A stretch of DNA of 64,000 nucleotides from Mauremys mutica (GCF_020497125.1 NC_059075.1:58175321-58239320); one strand, 5' to 3'; counted from the stretch's first letter, positions 32,873-45,399 are shown. The notes: generated from the sequence alone by a model not told the origin. Program-made: numbers and translations.

Positions 32873-33427
32873 TCCTTCAGTGAGTGCTTTTGATCTAAAA
32901 CTTTGCCTTGTCATTTTACCCAAATTGGTAACTGTCTGTGATCTAGTCAAAATTATCTGATATGTAAAGAAATAAAATATATTTATTATTTTCCCTCCTT
33001 TTTTATAATTAGATTTCAGGTACTGTCTATTCTGCTTTACATAAAAGACTATGGATAACTGGAAAGCTAGTAGGTTTAAATATTGAAAAATGAATGAGTT
33101 TATGACAATATGCAAATGAAACCTGATTAACTGAATGGGGAGTGATTTTTATTCTCACTGTTATTTTCAATTTTGTTTTCTGGCAACACCAACATCTGAC
33201 AAACAGCTGTAAGAAAGCCTCTTTTGTTAAAGACTCAAAACCCTCACCCCTTCAGTTAAGGGCTAGGAAAGCTCACAAACCCACCTGAAATCAAAGAGGA
33301 GTTCTCCAGCAAAACTAAGACTGCCAGCCAATACATGTCAGATATTTCTAGGGTTAAAAACCAGAGAGTTTTTTATTGTGATGTGGGCAACAAGTCATTT
33401 GGGGCCTTCTTTATACATCACGTCCTC
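32873..33427. other. KATNBL1 intron 1, nothing recognised
   Basis: AT-rich sequence between the Harbinger element and a GC-rich repeat. No gene seen. Confidence 0.5.
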
Positions 33428-33826
33428 TTTCAGGGGCAACGGATTCTTCCTCAAAATGGGGTGGGGGCACGAGGCACCACCCCCTCTGTGGTCCCAGTCT
33501 CTTCCCATCTTCTCCCCAAGACCCTGCCCAAGCCGGGCCAGGGAACCTGGGCCCACCACCTGGCCGGGGGGCCTCGAGCAGCTGCTGGCCCGTGTCCCCC
33601 ACCGAGGGCAGGTGGAGGTCTGCGGCTCGTGACAGCTGACCACATATCTCTTACCATGGCCCAGCTGTGGCTTCCAGCCTGCCTAGAGGGGTGTGTGTGT
33701 GTACGCACATCTTGGGGGGTGAGGGGGGAGAGGAGGGGCAAGGGGCCAGCCCGTGGCAAAAAGTAGGAGGGCCATGGCCCTTGGCCTCTCCTGTTCTAGC
33801 ACCTCTGTGCTCTTAACTACTCTGCA
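33428..33826 (-). mobile_element. Probable GC-rich hAT-like MITE fragment
   Basis: The right end, read on minus, is AGAGGTGCTAGAACAGGAGA followed by GGGCCATGGCCCTCCTAC and TTTTTGCCACGGG, similar to a turtle MITE whose end is AGGTGCTGGAAC. The left end is not recognised and no target duplication is seen. Overlapping GC-rich frames are not genes. Confidence 0.45.
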
Positions 33827-33829
33827 GGT

Positions 33830-35653
33830 CACCTTGAAAATCCATATGAGACTTGGTCACTTCAGATATTGGCATACTAGTAATTTATTATAGAACACAA
33901 GCCTCTAAGAGCACATAACATGGCTTTTTTGTATTTTACATTGTTTAGCGTCATTGCACTTAATATATTAAACCTTCATCCCTAGTTTATTTTAAATCAG
34001 ACATTTCTTCTATTTCTCAGCTTCCACTCCACTATAACATTCATAGTATCTGTTCGCAAACACAGATGTTCTTGTTGATTCCCCCATATTAAATCAAGTG
34101 CCAGATTCCTCTGACGACCACATTAATCTTTATAAGAGTTAGATGAAAAAGTGTCATTGACTGTCACTCCCTAAGGAGAGCACAGTTCATGGTTTAAAAG
34201 CAACTGAAAATTGTCACAGATCAGAATTCCAGTCGAGGGCATCTGGTCTTATTATTCACTTTCCAATTTACCAAAAAAAAGCACAAGGAGGCTTTAAGTA
34301 AGCTTAGAATGACTATTTTTAATTTATTGCCAAAAGGGTAACTGGTCCAGCAACCTAATTTAGCACTGCTGAATCATGTGTGTGTGTGTTGCACTAATGC
34401 TCAACAAACTCCTTTAATAATAAAAGTTACTTATCTTTCACTGACAAAATTCATAATGTTAGAGCCCAACTGCATTTTGATTTGACAGGTATTGATTATT
34501 GGAGATTTCTTGGTTCTTTGGATGCACACCTACAGCTTTTAGGCCTTTTGCAAAGACTCGGGCCATGAAAATTTGTCAGCTGTGCTCAATTACTTCACAC
34601 TTATGAGTCAGCTTCCTTTACTGTCTTAAGAGTATTTGGGACACCATTGGCCTATTAAGTGCTAACAATATTTTTTAAGGTGTTGCAGAAAATGCCTTTT
34701 GAATTAATGTTCATTTCTAACAGGATAGATCATAAATGTGTGTGTGTGTCTAAATCTGAAAAAAAATCACCACTCTGTCCACACAGCAGGCAGTAGTAGT
34801 AGCACTTGAGCTTCAAGCCGTACCCCATGACAGGCCAGCTAGCTTGTTTAAAGCAACACACTTGAGCTTCAGATTTTTGCGTGGATGGAGTCAGACTCAG
34901 AGCTACATGAGTTATAACTTGAGTTAACTTCGCAGCAAAGACAAACCCTCTATCAGACTGCTCACAACAGGAATAGTGCTCTGGTTCGGGTGTTAGCGTG
35001 TGCGCTAGTCAGCTGAGTTTTATACTAACTACTTATTTAACATTTGTCCAAGTCACTTGATACAGAGCATGACATTCCTAGAGGAAAGAGTTTCATACTT
35101 AAGGTACAGGACTCTGGCTTGGTCACCCTGACAAAAATGGGACTTACAATTATCTACTGGTAGAAGATGCAGTGTAGCCAGGATTCAGGCATCTCTGGTA
35201 AAAAAAAAAAAAAAGTATCCATTGTGAATTATGGGTTCCCATTTTTTGTCAGTGTAGACCACTTCAGAGTCCAAAAACATCTCTTACAGAAACCTTCAAA
35301 GGTATACAGACAGCAGTATTGTATATTCAGCAGAATACACTGTAAATCAAGCCTTGCTAAATCTTATAACTAAAACAATTCACATTGGGGTTTCAGGCCC
35401 TCAACATTCCTCTAAACTCCTTAACTGATACAATACAAGATCCTGTCTCTTACTTAATAAACCATAAAACAAAGAAATGTATATTTAACTAGAGTGCCTA
35501 ATTTGTAATACATATAGGAAACCATAGTAGACATTATAACTCATCCTAAAACAAAAGGGTGACCATAATCAGTCATAAGGATTGTTCTGGTCTGTCATTC
35601 CTTTCTGCTATTAAAAAGGGTGGCTGACAGGATGAACTCAAATCATACATTAA
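33830..35653. other. KATNBL1 intron 1; possible MITE piece at 34780-34960
   Basis: Mostly AT-rich unique sequence. At 34780-34960 CTTGAGCTTCA is repeated and a GTCCACACAGCAGGC / AGACAAACCCTC pair suggests the degraded ends of a GTCTACAC-type MITE. Microsatellite GT near 34379 and 34738. A14 run near 35200. Confidence 0.4.
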
Positions 35654-35952
35654 GGGTATGGCTACACTGGCGATTTGCAGCGCTGGAAAGCCTCTACCAG
35701 CGCTGCAATTAGTAAGTGGCCACACCTGCAGGGCACTTCCAGCGCTGCAACTCCCTGGCTGCAGCGCTGGCCGTATACCTCACTCGGCATGGGGAATAAG
35801 GATTCCAGCGCTGGTGCTGCAGCGCTGGTCATCAAGTGTGGCCACACACCAGCGCTGTGATTGGCCTCCAGGGTATAAGGTGTATCCCAGAATGCTTTTA
35901 TAAATTACTCTCTTTGTTTGGTTATGCAGCCTCTCTTTGTTTTGTTGTGAAC

Positions 35953-35970
35953 GAGCTCCGATCGGAGCTC
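35953..35970. repeat. 18-bp perfect palindrome
   Basis: GAGCTCCGATCGGAGCTC equals its own reverse complement. Part of it starts the 97-bp tandem unit. No function is evident. Confidence 0.9.
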
Positions 35971-36168
35971 CGAACAGAGCTCCTGTTTGCTGTGATCATC
36001 TGTACCTGGCTGTAAACAATCAAATGAGAGGCAGGGAGAGTGAATGAAACAGAACCGATCGGAGCTCCGAACAGAGCTCCTGTTTGCTGTGATCATCTGT
36101 ACCTGGCTGTAAACAATCAAATGAGAGGCAGGGAGAGTGAATGAAACAGAACCGATCGGAGCTCCATT
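35960..36168. repeat. 97-bp tandem repeat, 2.15 copies
   Basis: Units start at 35960 (GATCGGAGCTCCGAACAGAG), 36057 and 36154. The third copy is cut after 15 bases. The first two copies look identical by eye, so the duplication is much younger than the surrounding element. Confidence 0.9.
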
Positions 36169-36732
36169 GAACTGCTAATCTAAAACAAATAGATCACAGC
36201 AAACTGGAGCTATCTGTACCTGGCTGTGAACGATCAAATGAGAGGCAGGGGAAACAGCGTTGGATGCAGGGTTCACAAACATTTTGTGATTTTTCCAATC
36301 TCTCTCTTCCCCGCTCCCTGTCACAGTACACCACAGGGAGTGAGTGAAACAGCGGGGAGTCCGTGTTGGAGGCAGGCTGTATGCAATTAAGAGTTAAGAC
36401 TAAGGGCTCATGAACATTTTGTGATTTTTCCAATCCAGGAAGCTAACACACAACAGTGTTGGCTCCAAAAATCCACTCTATCTTCCCCGCTCCCTGTCAC
36501 AGTACACCACCCTCCACCCCCCTCTTTTGAAAAGCACGTTGTTGCACTTGAATGCTGGGATAGCTGCCCATAATGCAGCACTCCCAACAGCGCTGCTAAT
36601 ACTGCAAATGTGGCCACACACCAGCGCTGGTAGCTGTGAGTGTGGCCACACACCAGCGCTGCTCCTACACAGCTGGATGACCAGCGCTGCAAACTACCAG
36701 CGCTGCAAACCGTAAGTGTAGCCATAGCCTAA

Positions 36733-38159
36733 TTCTCATGGGACATTATAAAATCCTGCTCTTACACTGACACAAATCATGTGCAAAAAGTACTCCCTGC
36801 CAGAGAACACGTGAGCAGAGCTGTGATAGCAGGACTGCAGAGAGTTCCCTGTGCAGCTGTGGGGCTGGTGACATTGGATTCCTGCAAATGCAAGGTGCAG
36901 AGAAGGTTGTGGTTGCCAACTGTTACTGATGGATTATTTTTTCGCTAATTTCAATGTGTCAAGTAAAATTGACATTTACCAACCATTTAAATCAAATCCT
37001 GTCAAGCCTATTTATAAGCCAGCAATTATTTTTGTGATCTATCAAATGATTATTTTGTGTGTAAAACTAAACAGAATTCTTCCAAGACTTCTACCAACCT
37101 TTTGTGGCTATGCCACTTATGAGTCAGAGAATTACTCAATGTTCTGGATCTGTTTATAATCTGGGACTAGCTCGATATATTAAGTCATGAATCTCACCAC
37201 ATGCTCATATACGGAAGGTGACCCAGGTGGATGACTGAACTAAGTATGTGCAAAGAGCTTTGCTGAGGCTATAAAGGGGAGGCAAAGACTCAAAGGCTGA
37301 CAAATGACAATCCACACACTAGCCAATTGCCTTTAAAGGGAAATGGGTTTATGTTAATACTTGCCAGCACTCTGACTGCTAGATCCAGGCTCTCTCATAG
37401 ATCAGACTGCAGTTATTTTGATATTACTTATCTCTGACCAGGATGAAAAGGAGCACTTTTCTGTAATATTACTTTCACCTGTAATTATGTCACAGAAACA
37501 GGTACGGTTGTGTCCTTTTTCTCCTCACGCAAATGAGTTTGGGTTATGGGCTGTCAATTGCCTACTTCAGTTAGCATGTACTAAGTGCTTTTAAAAAGGG
37601 ATGCTCAACTTGAAGTTATATTTGTCTGAAAGTGTTGCTCTTATTACTGTTACAAACAAGATTATTAAAACAGAGGTTAGTGAAAAAAAACTATTTGTTT
37701 ACTTTGTGCAATTGACAGCACTTTGTATAATAAGTTAACAAGGCAGAAAGACTGAGGAGATCCCACTATAAATAGAGGAGCAAAAAGTATTTTTTTTTGT
37801 TTTTTAAATGCCAAAAAAAGTTAAGTTGATAGTACACCTTTCAGCTTCCTGATTTGAAGGCAAACTTCCTCCTAGGACCACTGTCTGCTACAGACTATGC
37901 CTGCAAGTAACACTAGTGCAATATTTTTACATGCTTTCTTGCTTTTCCTCCCCCTGCTGCCCCTTTTTAAAGTTACTTGATGCCTGCCTGTGAGTAGAAT
38001 TCCCTGCCAGTCCATGTCTTTTATTTTCTAGTTGTTTGAAGTACCTTAAAAAAAGACAACAGTACACTCCATGCCATTATTTAATTACAATATCAATGTG
38101 AATATTTGTCCTTTGTTATTAATGATCTATGTTTAACATTCCAATTTAGTAACTGCTTC
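36733..38159. other. KATNBL1 intron 1, nothing recognised
   Basis: AT-rich intronic sequence with no recognised repeat or gene. Confidence 0.5.
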
Positions 38160-38167
38160 ATAATAGA

Positions 38168-38878
38168 TAGGGCCCTACCAAATTCACGGCCATGAAAAAT
38201 GCGTCAAGGACTGTGAAATCTGGTCTCCCCCCGTGTGCTTTTATCCTACACTATACAGATTTTATGGGGGATCCAGCAATTCTCAAATTGGGGGACCTGA
38301 CCCAAAAGTTGCAGGGAGGACTGCAAGGTTATTTGTTGTGTGTGTGTGGGGGGGGGGGGGGGGGGAAGGTATCACTTTTGCGCTGCTTTCAGAGCTGGGT
38401 TGCCGGAGAGCGGTGGCTGTTGGCCGGGTGCCCAGCTCTGAAGGCAGCACCGTACCAGCAGCAGTGCAGAAGTAAGGGTGGCAATACCATATATACAATG
38501 CCACCCTTGCTCCTGCGCTGCTGCCTTCAGAGCTGGGTTGCTGGAGAGTGGTGGCTGCTTACTGAGGGCCCAGCTCTGCAGGCAGCAGCACAGAAGTAAG
38601 GGTGGCATGGTATGGTAATACTATACCATGCCATCCTTACTTCTGTGCTGCTGCTGGCGGGGGTCTGCCTGCAGAGCTGGGCTCCCGCTCTCCAGCTGCC
38701 CAGCTCTGAAGGCAGGCCCTTCCCCCCGCCCCCCCAACTCCTTTTTGGGTCACAACCCCTACAATTACAGCACCGTTAAATTCCAGATTTAAATAGCTGA
38801 AATCATAAAATTTATGATTTTTAAATTCCTATGACCATGAAATTGACCAAAATGGACCATGAATTTGGTAGGGCCCTA
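38168..38878. mobile_element. hAT MITE, TAGGGCCCTACCAAATTC family
   Basis: Ends TAGGGCCCTACCAAATTCAC and, inverted, GAATTTGGTAGGGCCCTA. Flanks ATAATAGA (38160-38167) and CTAATAGA (38879-38886) match at 7 of 8. The interior has a G18 run at 38348-38365 and repeated, partly inverted units around GCTGCCTTCAGAGCTGGGTT. No transposase. Confidence 0.88.
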
Positions 38879-38886
38879 CTAATAGA

Positions 38887-40968
38887 AGTTTATTTACACA
38901 AGGAAGTGAAGACTCCCCACTGGTTTTAATTCACAGTTCCTACCTCACTCTTTTACTAGGGGCAAAGATTTACGCACATCCCAATGTGGAAGAAGCTGGG
39001 AGTTCAGTCCCTTAAACTAACAGATTGCTTATAATTTACTAGTGGCAAAGGCCACAAAAAGAGGCTCAGTGCTTGCACACTGCTGCCCATTTGCCTGCAA
39101 AATCTTAGTATCATGGTTTCTCTATGAGGGGCTCCTCCAATCACCAAACCACAGCCATCTCCCCAGGAGTGAGACCAAAGTTTAGACAGGAAATCTACAC
39201 AAGTTTCTGCAGATATTTGCACTGTTCTGTCTTATGGGCCAGAGGGTGGAGGGCAGGGATATGGCACAGCCAACAGTCATTCTTGGATCTAGATTCCCAC
39301 AGAACACTATCAGAGGGCCCTACAGGAAGGATGAGCCTTGTTACAGAGGTAGTATTCCTTCCCTTTGATGCCTCTACTGACATAGATTTTGGCTTCTTCA
39401 ACTTGAGAAAGATACCTCCTTCTAGGCCAGTAGAGCTAGCAATGCAGAAACACAATCCACATTTCAACAACGCTGCATTTTGCCACTGCAATTATGTGAT
39501 GAACACATGCAAAATTTTGTCTTTATGAGATTACATAAAAATCTGTCTAAAAGTAAACAGTGTGAAAGAAGGAGAAATTGAACATACCCGGAATGATATC
39601 TGCATGGGCCTCCGCCATTCTAGTTTCCTCCTGTGGCATTATTACTTTTTTCCTTTCTAGGCCCAAAGACCAGTGTAAACTTTTATTCATCTGTGGATCT
39701 GATGGTCAGTATAACACAGAATTCAAAAAAATTACACACTTGTTATGAGAGCTCAGGCTCTGTCTTGATGGCACACCGGGGATGTTTTGCAACAGAGTTT
39801 ATTTAGTATGACTAAAAAGGCCTCTTAACGCTTTTAAAGATGCAGGCTAACACAGCTGACCATACTGTATGGTTTCAGACAACACATGCTTTGTCTACAC
39901 ACAAAAGTTGTACTACTTGGGTGTAGTTAAAGTGGTACCACCCGATTGGTAATGTAGTAATAATACTCGTTCAGTCTATGCAGGAAGGAGAATAAGCTAT
40001 TCTGATATAAAGCATCTTTATACCAGCACAATTATGCCCACACTACATGTACAAATATAACTATATCAGTTAAAGAGTCACATGCCTAGCTGACAGTAAT
40101 ACTGATACAGAAACTGTACAGGCCAAGACAACTTCAAATACATTAGCCTGAGTCTTCAGGAGCATTCAGGGTCTGTTACACAGTAATAAAACCCCACAGC
40201 ACTGAAACTTGGTCTTATCTGCGGGGATAAAAACAGCGGTATAGAAGATGTTCAGGTCCAGGCCTAAATATCTACACTGATATTTTTAGTCCCGCTGCCT
40301 GAGTTCCGTAAGCCTGAGTCAGTTGACCAGGGCCAGCTGCAGGTCTTCTACTGCACTGAAGACATATCCTAAAAGCTTTTTAGTCACATTAAGCCAACTC
40401 AATTGAAATATACCAAACCAACACTTTTTGCATGTCACTGATTTTAACTGCTACATATTTCTACATCTTTCAGTTTGACCCCAATTAAACACATTCCAGC
40501 TCCAAGTATGTATCACTAATTAAGCAAGATCTTACTTAGTGTCAATGCATTGCCATTTAACCATTTAAGTGTCTGTGCACTTTTTATAAGTTAGTTAGGT
40601 TTAGCTGGAGGTTGGGGTGATGGATGCCTCCTGCAATATGAAAGTATACTGGTAAAAGCCCTGCCTTGTCAGGCAAAGTGTGTATTTTTCAATTGTGTTA
40701 GCTTAATACAATTGAAAAGCTCTGTTAAATAGAAGCCAACACATTTGAAGCAGCATTAGCTGGCCATGTTGTAGCCTCGATTCCCTCACTGTGATCCTGG
40801 CCCACCTTGGCACTGAGCCATTCCCCCAGTGCAACTTAAGGAGCCTAATGGCCCCTCTGAATGCATCTGGCTGCCCACTGCCACAAGGGACATTCCAGCA
40901 GCCAGGAAGTTAACTGTACTTTATGTCCCATTCCCTTGACGTGCCTCCAACAGGGGCCAGCTCAGAGC
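38887..40968. other. KATNBL1 intron 1; possible GTCTACAC-type MITE at 39890-40370
   Basis: At 39890 TTTGTCTACACACAAAAGTT begins a region with words typical of turtle non-autonomous DNA elements (ATAACTATATCAGTTAAAG, TTATACCAGCACAATTATGC) ending near 40370. The ends are too degraded to confirm. The 134-codon frame at 39124-39528 has no recognisable domain. Confidence 0.4.
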
Positions 40969-40976
40969 CAATAAAC

Positions 40977-41208
40977 CACGGTTTCGCAAACTGGGGGGTT
41001 GGGATCCCTGAGGGGGTCGTGAGGTTATTACATAGGGGGAGGGGTCGCAAGCTGTCAGCCTCCATTCCAAACCCCGCTTTGTTTCCAGCATTTATAATAG
41101 TGTTAAATATATATTTTAAAAGTTTTTCTAATTTATAATGGGGGGGGGTTACAAGCAGTGGCTTGCTATGTGAAAGGGGTCACTAGTACAAAAGTTTGAG
41201 AACCACTG
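40977..41208. mobile_element. hAT MITE with perfect 8-bp target duplication
   Basis: Ends CACGGTTTCGCAAACTGG and, inverted, AGTTTGAGAACCACTG, both variants of CAGTGGTTCTCAAACT. CAATAAAC is repeated exactly at 40969-40976 and 41209-41216. Short (232 bp), same broad family as 42517-42884 and 50939-51516. Confidence 0.9.
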
Positions 41209-41399
41209 CAATAAACCATCTTTATACCACCCAAGTGTTCTCTTTTTTGCAAATCCTCAATGATGAGGTTAAGAACATAACATAAGAACAGCCATACTGG
41301 TTCAGACCAAAGGTCCATCTAGCCCAGTATCCTGTTTACTGACAGTGGCCAATGCCAGGTGCCCCAGAGGGAGTGAACCTAACAGGTAATGATCAAGTG

Positions 41400-42079
41400 G
41401 AAGCAGCAAAGAATCTTGTGGCACCTTATAGACTAACAGACGTTTTGCAGCATGAGCTTTCGTGGGTGAATACCCACTTCTTCAGATGCAAGTGGTGGAA
41501 ATTTCCTGGGGCAGGTATATATAAGCCAGCAAGAAGCAAGCTAGAGATAACGAGGTTAAATCAATCAGGGTGGATGAGGCCCTGTTCTAGCAGTTGAGGT
41601 GTGAAAACCAAGGGAGGAGAAACTGGTTCTGTAATTGGCAAGCCATTCACAGTCTTTGTTTAGTCCTGAGCTGATGGTGTCAAATTTGCAGATGAACTGG
41701 AGCTCAGCAGTTTCTCTTTGAAGTCTGGTCCTAAAGTTTTTTTGCTGTAGGATGGCCACCTTAAGATCTGCTATAGTGTGGCCAGGGAGGTTGAAGTGTT
41801 CTCCTACAGGTTTTTGTATATTGCCATTCCTAATGTCTGATTTGTGTCCATTTATCCTTTTCCTTAGAGACTGTCCAGTTTGGCCGATGTACATAGCAGA
41901 GGGGCATTGCTAGCATATGATGGCATATATTACATTGGTGGAAGTGCAGGTGAATGAACCGGTGATGTTGTGGCTGATCTGGTTAGGTCCTGTGACGGTG
42001 TCGCTGGTGTAGATATGTGGGCAGAGTTGGCATCGAGGTTTGTTGCATGGATTGGTTCCTGAGCTAGAGTTACTATGGT
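41400..42079 (-). mobile_element. Penelope-like element fragment nested in CR1
   Basis: Target duplication ATCAAGTG at 41392-41399 and 42080-42087, both inside the CR1 3' UTR, shows a clean insertion. On minus it contains the C-terminal coding part with the GIY-YIG endonuclease and then the non-coding 3' end with GCACCTTATAGACTAACAGA (read on plus). The reverse transcriptase part is missing (5' truncation). Confidence 0.88.
41580..42000 (-). pseudogene. Penelope GIY-YIG endonuclease domain, one in-frame stop
   Basis: Reading on minus, a Cys-rich linker (KPRCQLCPHI) leads to MYIGQTGQSLRKRINGHKSD, the GIY-YIG core (here MYIG ... Arg/Arg helix), then VGEHFNLPGH and TAELQFICKFDT near the C terminus, as in vertebrate Penelope-like elements. 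A TAG replaces the residue between the two Cys just before the domain (about 41913). In the family this nuclease nicks DNA to prime reverse transcription. Confidence 0.87.
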
Positions 42080-42230
42080 ATCAAGTGATCTCTCCTCCAT
42101 CCATCTCCACCCTCTGACAAACAGAGGCTAGGGACACCATTTCTTACCCATTCTGGCTAATAGCCATTAACGGACTTAACCTCCATGAATTTATCTAGTT
42201 CTCTTTTAAACGCTGTTATAGTCCTACCCT

Positions 42231-42510
42231 TCACAACCTCCTCAGGTAAGGAGTTCCACAAATTGACTGTGCAAAGAAGAACTTCCTTTTATTTGTTTTA
42301 AACTTGATGCCCATTAATTTCATTTGGTGGCCCCTAGTTCTTGTATTATAGGAACAAGTAAATAACTTTTCCTTATTTACTTTCCCCACATCACTCATGA
42401 TTTTATATACCTCTATCATATCCCCCCTTAGTCTCCTCTTTTCCAAGCTGAAAAGTCCTAGCTTCTTTAATCTCTCCTCACATGGGACCCGTTCCAAACC
42501 CCTAGCAGCA
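42231..42510 (-). pseudogene. CR1 ORF2 C-terminal remnant
   Basis: The end of the CR1 endonuclease/reverse transcriptase polyprotein: ERLKKLGLFSLEKRRLRGDM and the following RTRGHQMKL and KFFFAQS segments occur after the reverse transcriptase domain in CR1. 5'-truncated and therefore inactive. Confidence 0.85.
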
Positions 42511-42516
42511 GTAGTG

Positions 42517-42884
42517 TAGTGGTTCTTAGCCAGGGGTACACAGAGGTCTTCCAGGCAGTACATCAGCTCATCTAGATATTTAACTAGTTTTACAACAGGC
42601 TACATAAAAAGCACTGGCAAAGTCAGTACAAACTAAAATTTCATAGACAATGATTTGTTTACACTGCTCTGTATAAGCACAATATTTATATTCCAATTGA
42701 TTTATTTTATAATTATATGGTAAAAATGAGAAAGTAAGCAATTTTTCAGTAATAATGTGTTGTGACACTTTTGTATTTTTCTGTCTGATTTTGTAAGTTT
42801 TTAAGTGAGGTGAAACTTGGGGTACACAATACAAATCAGACTCTTGAAAGGGGTACAGTAGTCTGGAAAGGCTGAGAACCATTG
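42517..42884. mobile_element. hAT MITE, CAGTGGTTCT family, decayed
   Basis: Ends TAGTGGTTCTTAGCC and, inverted, GGCTGAGAACCATTG. Flanks CAGTAGTG and GCGTAGTG agree at 6 of 8. The AT-rich interior differs from the other members. Confidence 0.75.
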
Positions 42885-45399
42885 GCGTAGTGGAGAACCA
42901 GAGCCACAGAGTTAATAAATTAACCACATTAATGAACTTAGAAAGTAGCCTGTACCACATTTTTTTTTGCTACAATTTGGAAACGACAATTCTATTCAGT
43001 GTGAAACATTACATTCCTGGCATAGAAAGTCTAAAAACAAGCTTTCTCCAGCCAGCACTCAAGGCTTTTTAGGCTTCCATGTTCACCCAACTTCACATAA
43101 AAAGCTTTGTGCGCCACCAAAGAAAGCTGGCACATAGGTTGAATCTTTCTCTGTCTGGTGCACAGTTTTAAATGGAAGAGATCTGATTACTTTCCTAGCT
43201 CCACAGACAGCTCCTCTGTCCCCACATATACATGTAACATTAAGAAAAGTATAAATGGTCACAGAAAGCTTTGTTAACTTTGAGTTAAGGTTATTTGAGA
43301 TTATTTCCTCACAACACAAAACACTAAAAAAAAAAAAAATCAAGAATATCATAAGTTAAGGGAACAGTCCCATCCAACCCAGCAATCTCCAAGCATTACC
43401 CTGCTACCACAATGACACTAAGTTCACACTAAGTCTTTTTGGCAATATCATCACCCTCAGCGCACACATCAAGAAAGTGAAAAAGGAAAAAAAAATATCC
43501 CACCACAGCGCATCACTTACGATATTATGAATGTACATAGACATTTAAGCATAAATTTGTTTAGTAGTCTGATTTTACTAAGGTAATAAATTGAATATGT
43601 AATCCACTTTGCCTTCTTCCCCTACCTAGTGCAATATTGTATTTTAACAGTATAATTGGTATTACTTTAAATGGTGTGTTCCAAGGCTGTGCACTGTAAT
43701 GTTATTTTCAAATTGTTTGATGTGCATACACTGACTGCAGTAGTATTCCTGAATTAAAATTCAGCATTTTAAAAAGGGCATTCAGTACAATGGAGTACTG
43801 TAGACCGATACTGTATTAGATATCACTGCAGCTGTAATTCCTTGCTTTTTAGTGTTTGCATTGCAAGGAAAGATATTTGAGTGACTGGATGATTCCACAT
43901 TGGGGGAAGATGAGGAAGATGTCTTTTCACCACATGGTAACCAACAAGGGGTAAAATTCTAGAAGACTAGCAATCTGTAGTTTTCAGTGTTTTAGGAAAC
44001 ATCTTTTTTCCTAGCAAAGACAAGGCCTAATTTAACAAAGTTTGTTTGGGAATTCATGCTATTGTAGGTACCTTCCCAACACACAGAAAGACAGTCATTG
44101 CTTCAAGTAGCTACACAGATCTTTTCAAACATATATTGAGTTGGCTTAAAAGTCTCATTTTTTAATACATCTATGAGTACATATTTCCAGATTAAAAACC
44201 CTTAGGCATTTTAGATAGCAAGCAACTGGTCACCTAAGAAAACCAAGAGAAAATATTAGTTATTGCTTCATATTGTTGATTGTCTCCAGTATTCTAACTG
44301 AAAGAAACCTATGGTTTGTTTTACAATATATAGAACAATATATCTTATTGGTTTATTAGAGAGAGGATAGTGACCTTTAACATGGAATTTTAAGAGATTT
44401 TTCTCCCTCAGTTTTAGGAATTTGTAGTTAAAGGCTTCCAGTTTAGAAGATTAGAAGCTTGAGATATTGAAATTACAGTGACGAGAGAACGTTCAATCAG
44501 CCTATCTGCAAGACTGCACATTTTGATATGATAATTTATGGGTTCAATGCACATTAATTAAAAATTATTAGTGTGAATACTTGCATTAAGGCAGGAATTT
44601 AGGTTTAATTTTAAATATGAAGCAGAAAGAATGTCACATTTCTCCTTGGCCCTCAATGTTTACAAGAAAGAGCAATATTAAAACTAAGATTGATTCAGTC
44701 TACTTAAAAGAATACTGATAAGCAATTTTGTAAGCTGCCAGTTTCATTTAGTGGCTGCTTACACTATGCCAAGGCAGATGCACTTTTGTGCAGGAAAAAC
44801 AAGATAATTCTGTGTTTGATCCTTCTTCAGCGGAGCCCAATCTAAATCCGACAGTGTTTGTGAGCACCCTCTCATAACAAGTTCCATCCCTATGACTAAA
44901 CAAAATGAAAAATTACTCTCAGTAGATTGTGACTGTACGTGTTCTGAGCATTAGCGGGCTCCTTTATCTTAGCTCCTCCATGGTGGGGACTGAGTATATA
45001 AGTGGCTTCTTGGGGTCTTTCTTGGTTAGGAAAAATATAAGTGGTACTATTCTCCAATATGCAACCCACACATGGCACCAATATAAGATCAACTCACAGT
45101 AAACTGCACAGATCTGTGATCCTCTCTCTCCTTTCTTATATAATGAAATAATTAATACCAACATTTAAAATCACCAGTAAGCATCGGTAATACCCCACTG
45201 AGATCTCTCAAAGCTATTGTTCTAGGCTCTCTGAAGACTCTTATGGGCCTTGTCTTCAACATGTTGTATTCAAGTCTTGGATTATTATCTATCAGCTCAT
45301 ATGTGAAAATACAAATTGCTCTGTCTACACAAAGATTTACATACACTTAAATTAATCCATTTACAATAACAGATCTGTGCTTGTAAACCTCAAAAATAT
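42885..45399. other. KATNBL1 intron 1, 2.5 kb without recognised elements
   Basis: AT-rich, unique-looking. Lies between two minus-strand CR1 pieces. No gene or RNA recognised. Confidence 0.5.

Larger units (their letters stand above)
35654..36729. mobile_element. Harbinger-like MITE (1.08 kb) with TAA target duplication
   Basis: Ends GGGTATGGCTACACTGG and, inverted, AGTGTAGCCATAGCC; TAA on both sides (35651-35653 and 36730-36732), the TWA target of PIF/Harbinger. Both ends are lined with CAGCGCTG-type words, as in 28933-29202. The interior contains a 97-bp tandem duplication and ends that pair with each other. No transposase. Confidence 0.87.
41275..42516 (-). mobile_element. CR1 LINE 3' part, interrupted by a Penelope insertion
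   Basis: Minus strand. 42510-42231 encodes the end of CR1 ORF2: CEERLKKLGLFSLEKRRLRG then DMIEVYKIM and KLFTCSYNTRTRGHQMKL. The 3' UTR continues to 41275 and ends, on minus, with CTGGGCTAGATGGACCTTTG and GGCTGTTCTTATG, the CR1 terminus. It is split at 41400-42079 by a Penelope-like element with a clear target duplication, and its 5' side is cut by a hAT MITE at 42517. Confidence 0.9.

Noticed and set aside
39124..39528. 134-codon plus-strand frame in intron 1
   Set aside because: No domain, ordinary composition and an antisense frame of similar length; chance is more likely.
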